Source of the DNA: Pseudoxanthomonas sp.
GTDB lineage: Bacteria; Pseudomonadota; Gammaproteobacteria; Xanthomonadales; Xanthomonadaceae
Length of the DNA: 42,121 bases
Direction: 5' to 3'
Assembly (NCBI RefSeq): GCF_002863005.1
Contig: NZ_PKDG01000047.1
Location: 1-42,121 of the forward strand
Below, piece by piece: positions 37,166-42,121 of this stretch; the first letter of the stretch is position 1, and the number at the start of each line of letters is the position of its first letter. Below the pieces are notes generated by a model. The model was given only the letters and a program-made list of their open reading frames with translations. It searched no databases and was not told where the DNA came from. A program made the position numbers and the translations under genes.

Positions 37166-39709
37166 TTACCGGGCGCACTTCACCACATCGGCGCCGTCGG
37201 CGGCACCGGCCACCACCTGGATGTTGGTGAAAGCGGCTGCGAACGGCGCATCGGCGCTGATGCTGAAAGGCGTGTCCACACCGGTCAGGTCAGCTCCGAG
37301 CTTGCCGAAGCAGGCCAGCGGCACCTTGACCGTCTGCTTCTTGCCGATGGCATCACCGGAGAACGTGGCGGTCAGATCGAGGCTGGCGCCGCAGTTCGCA
37401 CCGCAGCCGACGGTGAACTGTACCGGCTTGGTCGGTGCCTGCTTCACCACGACATCGAACTGCACCACGCCACGCGCGGTCGCCATCGCCGCCAGGTTGT
37501 TCTTCGACGGATTGCGAGCGAAGAAGCGCGCGGGCGCCAGCCAGGTCACTTCCTTCGCGTCCTGCTGGGTGTTGACCTGCACGGTCGCCACCTGCAAGGC
37601 CGGCTTGGCCTGTGGCCAGCGCTGGACGGTGTTCATGTCCGAGCCCACCGCCTTCTCTTCATTACCCGCCGCCATCTGGAGGCTGAAGGGCGCGATGTCG
37701 GACTGCTTGAAGATGCCCAGCGCAGTTGCATCGCCACAGCTGGCCGTCGCATCTTCCGGCAGCTTGCCGACCGTCTTCGTGTCGCCGTAGCGCAGGCCGC
37801 TGTCCAACGCGAACTGCGGCGTGCTGTCCGCCTTCGGACAGGCGACGGCGGGCCACGGGAACGTCAGCTTGCCGCGGAAGTCGTGTGCCGCCTTGCCGTC
37901 CGCTCCCGCTACCAGAACGTCGGTGACGCCCTTGCCTTCCGTACCCGGCAGCCAGGCCGCGACGAAACTGTTCGACAGGTTGATCAGGTCGTTGGCGTAC
38001 AACGCGCGCCCGGACAGGAACACCGTGACCACCGGCTTGCCCGTCGCCGCAGCGGCCTTCAGCACCGCCAGGTCTTCGGGGTGGCGCCGGCTGTGGGCCA
38101 TCGAATCGGACGGCACGATGTCGCCGTTGGTCTCGGCATACGGCGTTTCGCCGATCGCCGCGACGATGACGTCGTAGCTGGTCGGGTCAACGCCCTCGGC
38201 GCTGTCGCGCAGGACGACGTTGGCATCGCCCAGTTGCTCGCGCAGGCCGGCCGCGATGCTGTCGGCGTTCGGGAAATCCGCATTCGTGTTGTCGGTGCCC
38301 TGCCAGGTCAGCGACCAGCCGCCGGTCTGGTTGGAGATGCTGTCGGCGCTCTTGCCGACCAGCAGCACGCGCTGCCCCTTCTTCAGCGGCAGCGTGGCAC
38401 CGTCGTTTTTCAGCAACACCAGCGACTCCCGCGCAGCGCGACGTGCGAGATCGCGATGCACCAGCGATTCCGGCTTGCCGGCGAACTGGCTGGCGGATGG
38501 CTTGTGTTCCCACAGGCGTGCGCGCAGCTTGACGCGAAGGATGCGGGTGACGGCGTCGTCGATGCGCGCCTGCGGAATCTCGCCTGACTTGACTTGCGCG
38601 ATCGTGTTGGCGATGAAGGTCTTCCACTTGTCGGGGACCATCACCATGTCGATGCCGGCATTGATGGCCTGCGGGCAGCTGTCGTCGCTGCAGCCGGTCA
38701 CCTGGCCGATGCCGTTCCAGTCCGACACGACGAACCCGTCGAAGCCCATCTTGTCCTTCAACGCCACCGTCAGCAGGTCGCGTGCGCCATGCATCTTGCC
38801 GTAGTCCTTGCCGGCAGCGACGTCGTTCCAGCTGTTGAACGACGCCATGACGGTCTGCACGCCGGCCTCGATGGCCCCGTAGTAGCCCTGGCCGTGGACG
38901 TTGATCATCGTGGACTGCGTGACCGTGGCGTTGCCCTGGTCCTTGCCGCCGTCGGTGGCGCCATCGCCGATGAAATGTTTGGCAGTGGCGACGACATTGC
39001 CGTCCTTGTCCAACATGCCCTGCATGCCCTTGACGTACGCGGCGGCGTACTCGCGGATCAATGCCGGCTGCGAGGAATAGCTTTCATACGTCCGGCCCCA
39101 GCGCGCATTCTGCGCGACCGCGACCGTCGGGGCAAACGTCCAGGTCACGCCAGTGGCACGCGTGGACTGCCCCGTGGCTTCGGCGATGCGCTCGATCAGT
39201 TCGACGTCGTGCGCGGCACCCAGGCCGATGTTGTGCGGGAAGATGGTCGCGCCGTACACGTTGCTGTGGCCATGCACGGCATCGGTCCCCCAGATCACCG
39301 GCACGGGGATCTTCGCATCGGTCGACATGGATGCGTCGTAATAAGCGTCCGCCAGCTTGACCCAATCCTCCACCTTGGCCCGCTTGTTCATCGCCGGCCA
39401 GGAGCCGCCGCCATTGAGCACCGAGCCGATGTAGTACGTGCGCACTTCGGCGGGCGTGATCGCCTTGATTTCAGGCTGCACCATCTGGCCGATCTTCTGC
39501 TCCAGCGTCATGCTGGCCAGGATCTCGGCCACGCGCGCTTCCACGGCGGCATCCTTGGCGAAGCTGCTTTTCAGCGCCGGCCAGTCCTTCAGTTCCGCCG
39601 CATCGCGCGGTGTCGCCGCGGCGGCTGCCGGTTCGGGTTGCTTCTTGTCCGTACACGACATGCAGGCCAGAAGACTGGCTCCGAGCAGGGTCATTCGGAT
39701 CGGATTCAC
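37166..39709 (-). CDS. Glycoside hydrolase family 3 exo-beta-glucosidase, lipoprotein
   Basis: Encodes 847 residues. The signal MNPIRMTLLGASLLACMSC has a lipobox (LLAC, Cys 16) and predicts an anchored periplasmic or outer-membrane enzyme. The GH3 N-terminal barrel (about 60-400) carries KHFIGDG at 244-250 and the nucleophile Asp at about 330 in VVSDWNG. The C-terminal GH3 sandwich (about 425-640) includes ESLVLLKNDGATLPL and AWLPGTEGKGV. The last ~170 residues look like an ExoP-type galactose-binding-like domain. It likely removes glucose from the ends of beta-glucans or cello-oligosaccharides. It sits between a TonB receptor and a sugar permease. Confidence 0.93.
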   Translation of the reverse strand: MNPIRMTLLGASLLACMSCTDKKQPEPAAAAATPRDAAELKDWPALKSSFAKDAAVEARVAEILASMTLEQKIGQMVQPEIKAITPAEVRTYYIGSVLNGGGSWPAMNKRAKVEDWVKLADAYYDASMSTDAKIPVPVIWGTDAVHGHSNVYGATIFPHNIGLGAAHDVELIERIAEATGQSTRATGVTWTFAPTVAVAQNARWGRTYESYSSQPALIREYAAAYVKGMQGMLDKDGNVVATAKHFIGDGATDGGKDQGNATVTQSTMINVHGQGYYGAIEAGVQTVMASFNSWNDVAAGKDYGKMHGARDLLTVALKDKMGFDGFVVSDWNGIGQVTGCSDDSCPQAINAGIDMVMVPDKWKTFIANTIAQVKSGEIPQARIDDAVTRILRVKLRARLWEHKPSASQFAGKPESLVHRDLARRAARESLVLLKNDGATLPLKKGQRVLLVGKSADSISNQTGGWSLTWQGTDNTNADFPNADSIAAGLREQLGDANVVLRDSAEGVDPTSYDVIVAAIGETPYAETNGDIVPSDSMAHSRRHPEDLAVLKAAAATGKPVVTVFLSGRALYANDLINLSNSFVAAWLPGTEGKGVTDVLVAGADGKAAHDFRGKLTFPWPAVACPKADSTPQFALDSGLRYGDTKTVGKLPEDATASCGDATALGIFKQSDIAPFSLQMAAGNEEKAVGSDMNTVQRWPQAKPALQVATVQVNTQQDAKEVTWLAPARFFARNPSKNNLAAMATARGVVQFDVVVKQAPTKPVQFTVGCGANCGASLDLTATFSGDAIGKKQTVKVPLACFGKLGADLTGVDTPFSISADAPFAAAFTNIQVVAGAADGADVVKCAR

Positions 39710-39772
39710 GCACTTCTCCTTGGTGGCGGCGCGCAGGAACTCCCGACAGGATCCGCGCCTGGGTGACAGCCC

Positions 39773-39804
39773 GGCGGGACGCAGGCATTGCGCTGCGTCC
39801 CGCC
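39773..39804. terminator. Stem-loop between receptor and GH3 genes
   Basis: A perfect 12-bp stem GGCGGGACGCAG / CTGCGTCCCGCC with an 8-base loop, 32 bases past the receptor stop on the minus strand. There is no T-run, so it may be a partial terminator or a processing/stability element that separates expression of the receptor from the downstream enzymes. Confidence 0.5.
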
Positions 39805-39835
39805 AGGTACGGCGATGGTCAATACGGCCCGGGGA

Positions 39836-41548
39836 TCACAGCTTGTAGCGGAAGCCCAGCAGGTACTGGCGGCCGTACTCGGTGTATTCCTCCGGGAAGA
39901 AGAGGTCCGGATGCGTGCCGGAGCTGACTTCGGTGCGGAAGGGCTCGTTGTTGACGTTGTTCACCTGGAACAGGATCGACAGGCCCGACAGACGGCTCGA
40001 CTCCGGGAAGTCGTAGCCCAGCTGGAGGTCGATGGTGCGTTCGTTCAACGTGTAGCGGTAGGTGCGCTGGTTGAAGATCGAGCCGTACTCACCACGGTAG
40101 GGATCGCGGAAACGCTGGCTGACACGCGCCGAGAAGCCGTGCTTCTCGTAGTACACCGTGGCGTTGGCGACGATCTTGGACAAGCCCGGGAACGTATCGG
40201 TGCCCGATCCGATGCCCGGGCCGTCGGGATCGATCGACGACTCCGTGTACGAGGCATTCAGCAGCAGGCCGAACCCGTCGAGGGCGTCGTGCAGCAGCTC
40301 GCCGCCCAGCGCGGTCGAGAATTCGTAGCCGCGCATGTAGCCACCGGTGCCATTGGCGGGTGTGGAGAACACGCCCAAGGGGGAAGCCGGTGGCTGGGTG
40401 CCTTCGTAGTCGTAGCCGGAGAAGTCCCAGGGAATCTCGCGCGTGTAGATGTACGAGTCCATGTCCTTGTAGAACGCCGCCAGGGCGACATAGCTCGCTT
40501 CGCCGAAATACTTTTCGATCGAAAGGTCGTAGGCGTTCGCACGATAGGGCTCCAGCGCCGGATTGCCGCCGCTGCCGCGCCATTCGGACGGCCCGCCCTG
40601 CGACGTCTGCACGTAGACGCTGGCGCGCGCGCCCATGTCGTTGATGCGTGGGCGCATCATCTCGCGGGCCGCGCCGAAGCGCAGGTTCCAGCCGTTGCCG
40701 AAGTCGGCGACCAGGTTGAGGCTGGGCAAAATGTCGCCATACGAGGCGCCCGCCGTGCCCGCCACCAGTGCCTGTCCGTTCTCGTTCTGCTGGATGACGA
40801 CGCCTTGGGACGTCTGGTCCGTGCGGATGTACTGCACGCCGGCATTGCCCCGCAGGCGCACCGTATCGGTGAGGTCCATGTCGAGGTTAGCCTTGAAGTA
40901 GAACGTCTTCACGTCCTCCTCGGTGATCGCGTCCTTCTGCAGGTCGTCGTTGGACTCGCTGATGTACACGTCGTAGTAGCGCGACAGCAGCGCGCGCGGG
41001 TCGTAGGTGATGACGTGGCCCATGCCGGCGAAGCCGAGATCGGTGGGCGAGGACAGCAGCGAAGGGTCGATCAGTGTCGGCGTGCGGCCCGGCAGGTCGG
41101 CGAAGTACACCTCCGCGCTCTTCTCCTTGGTGCGCTTGCTGACATGGAAGCCGGCATCCCAGCTGCGCAGGAAGTCGGAGGACTCGATCACGTGGTTGAC
41201 GGCCACGCGGAATGCCTTCATTTCGTCCTTCTGGTGGCTGTCCTCGAGGCGACCGTCATGACCCCAGTTCTGCGGATCGCGAAGGTAGACCGCGGAGGGA
41301 TCCGACATGTCGGGCAGTGCGTAGTAGCCGTAGCCGGGCGACAGGCGCACGCGGAAGTCGGCCGAGACGCCCCCCAGCCGGCCCGCGTAGGTTTCGAGCT
41401 TCGATTCCTCGACCTTGGCGCGCGAGTAGCTGAGGTCGCTGGTCAGCGTCCACGTGTCGTTGATCTTGAACTCGTTGTTCCAGCCCGCCGAGAACAGGCG
41501 CGAGTGCAGGCCAATGTGGCGTATCTCATTTCTGGTAAGTTGAAGCAA
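39836..41548 (-). pseudogene. TonB-dependent receptor, N-terminus missing at a junction
   Basis: The C-terminal ~560 residues of a carbohydrate-type TonB receptor are present. Barrel strands run from SAGWNNEFKINDTWTLTSDL through RFGAAREMMRPRINDMGARA to a normal end, GRQYLLGFRYKL. Relatives are usually about 850-1000 residues. Here the signal peptide, TonB box, plug and first strands are missing. The nominal start at 41548 adds about nine residues (MLQLTRNEI) that lie in foreign-looking, AT-richer DNA. The break falls at about 41,510-41,530. The gene would be whole if the contig continued normally. Its neighbours (GH3, FucP transporter) suggest an oligosaccharide ligand. I call it truncated, by misassembly or insertion. 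Confidence 0.85.
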
Positions 41549-42121
41549 AGTTCGAGTGTTTCCCCGGCGTTAGAAGCAGACCTCGAAGCACAGCTCAATA
41601 AGCAGGTCGCCAACAAGAAGAGTGAAAAAGGTTTGTTCTCTGCGCAGCTTAAGGGCGAAAAATACAGAGTGCTTTGGCGGCGGTTGAGCGGATACGAGAG
41701 TGCTGAGACCTACGTTGCGGTGCTTAAAAGCGAGGAGAACGTTGTCCGAAAGGCGTTGTCTGCTCTGTTGCTGATTCCGATGCTCATTTTGGGTGGCATC
41801 ATATTATGCGTGGTGCTGTGCTTTGTTTTGGTTCAGCGAATGGTCGCTCCGTTTATGGACATCGATCAGGGTGTTTTGGAGATCATTAACGGTAATTTAG
41901 ACTACTGGTTTGAACCCGAGTCGGGAACCGTTGCGACCAATATGGCCCAAAATCTAAACATCATGGTGTGTCAATTGTCCGGACGTCCGTTGCCAGACGA
42001 GGATGATGATGCTGTTCGTCCCCAGAACTGGGTTCAAGACCAATTATTCGTTGAGTCGATCGATGACCAAGAAGTTGATGCATCGACCGTTGCGGCGTCC
42101 GTGATGAATACGAGTCAGATG
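41522..42121 (+). CDS. Fragment of a membrane protein with HAMP-like region, foreign composition
   Basis: One plus-strand frame (codons in phase with CTC at 41525) is open from the junction to the window end, with no start or stop, giving about 200 residues. The first ~75 residues are charged (LEADLEAQLNKQVANKK, KYRVLWRRLSGYESAETYVA). A transmembrane helix follows (LSALLLIPMLILGGIILCVV), then a HAMP-like stretch (FMDIDQGVLEIINGNLDYWF) and an acidic tail (PDEDDDAV). GC is about half, against about two thirds elsewhere, and codons such as TTA, AAA, GTT and ATA are frequent. It is not related to the adjoining receptor. The parent organism is not the xanthomonad, or the segment was transferred recently. 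Confidence 0.6.

Overview
This is a high-GC, densely coded bacterial window. It most resembles a chromosome segment of the Xanthomonadaceae (Lysobacteraceae), near Pseudoxanthomonas or Stenotrophomonas. Supporting signs are the queA-tgt-yajC-secD-secF order, two TonB-dependent receptors beside degradative enzymes, many small lipoproteins, and paired GTAG-type REP palindromes scattered between genes. Genus placement is inference; no rRNA is present. The last ~600 bases (from about 41,520) differ in base composition and coding style. They look like a different genome joined inside a truncated receptor gene, so I treat the 3' end as an assembly junction or a genuine insertion.

Layout. 29-1961: a CBS-domain membrane protein and an ExoD-family protein. 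2128-5174 (minus): a periplasmic binding protein translationally coupled to a membrane GGDEF-EAL protein, a probable two-gene c-di-GMP sensor. 5225-6948: divergent trmJ and suhB. 7168-12936 (minus): queA, tgt, yajC, secD, secF. 12996-15042: an Lrp/AsnC regulator divergent from a class-III aminotransferase, with a perfect palindrome between them. 15155-20894: a phosphate-scavenging locus in which a TonB-dependent receptor is divergent from a beta-propeller phytase lipoprotein, a purple-acid-phosphatase-like enzyme and a secreted inorganic pyrophosphatase.

21006-28578: upp, a metallo-beta-lactamase-fold hydrolase, gamma-glutamyltransferase, a YfhL-type ferredoxin, a small lipoprotein, coaD-rsmD, and htpG with a sigma-32-like promoter. 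28795-32259: a flagellar-rod-like small protein, ftsY, the mutY-yggX pair and a lipoprotein. 32438-32513: tRNA-Phe(GAA) followed by a terminator. 32633-35439: an RluF-like pseudouridine synthase, a 736-bp stretch with no credible gene, a small conserved-type protein and an HSL-type esterase. 35587-41548 (minus): a carbohydrate-utilisation run of TonB receptor (truncated), GH3 glucosidase and FucP-type sugar transporter. 41522-42121: a fragment of an unrelated membrane protein gene.

Most genes are ordinary housekeeping. The points that stand out are the binding-protein/GGDEF-EAL pair, the compact phytate-phosphorus locus with an exported pyrophosphatase, the REP pairs (one supplies a stop codon), the 33.3-34.1 kb gene-free stretch, and the terminal junction. 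I did not find a convincing wholly new system.
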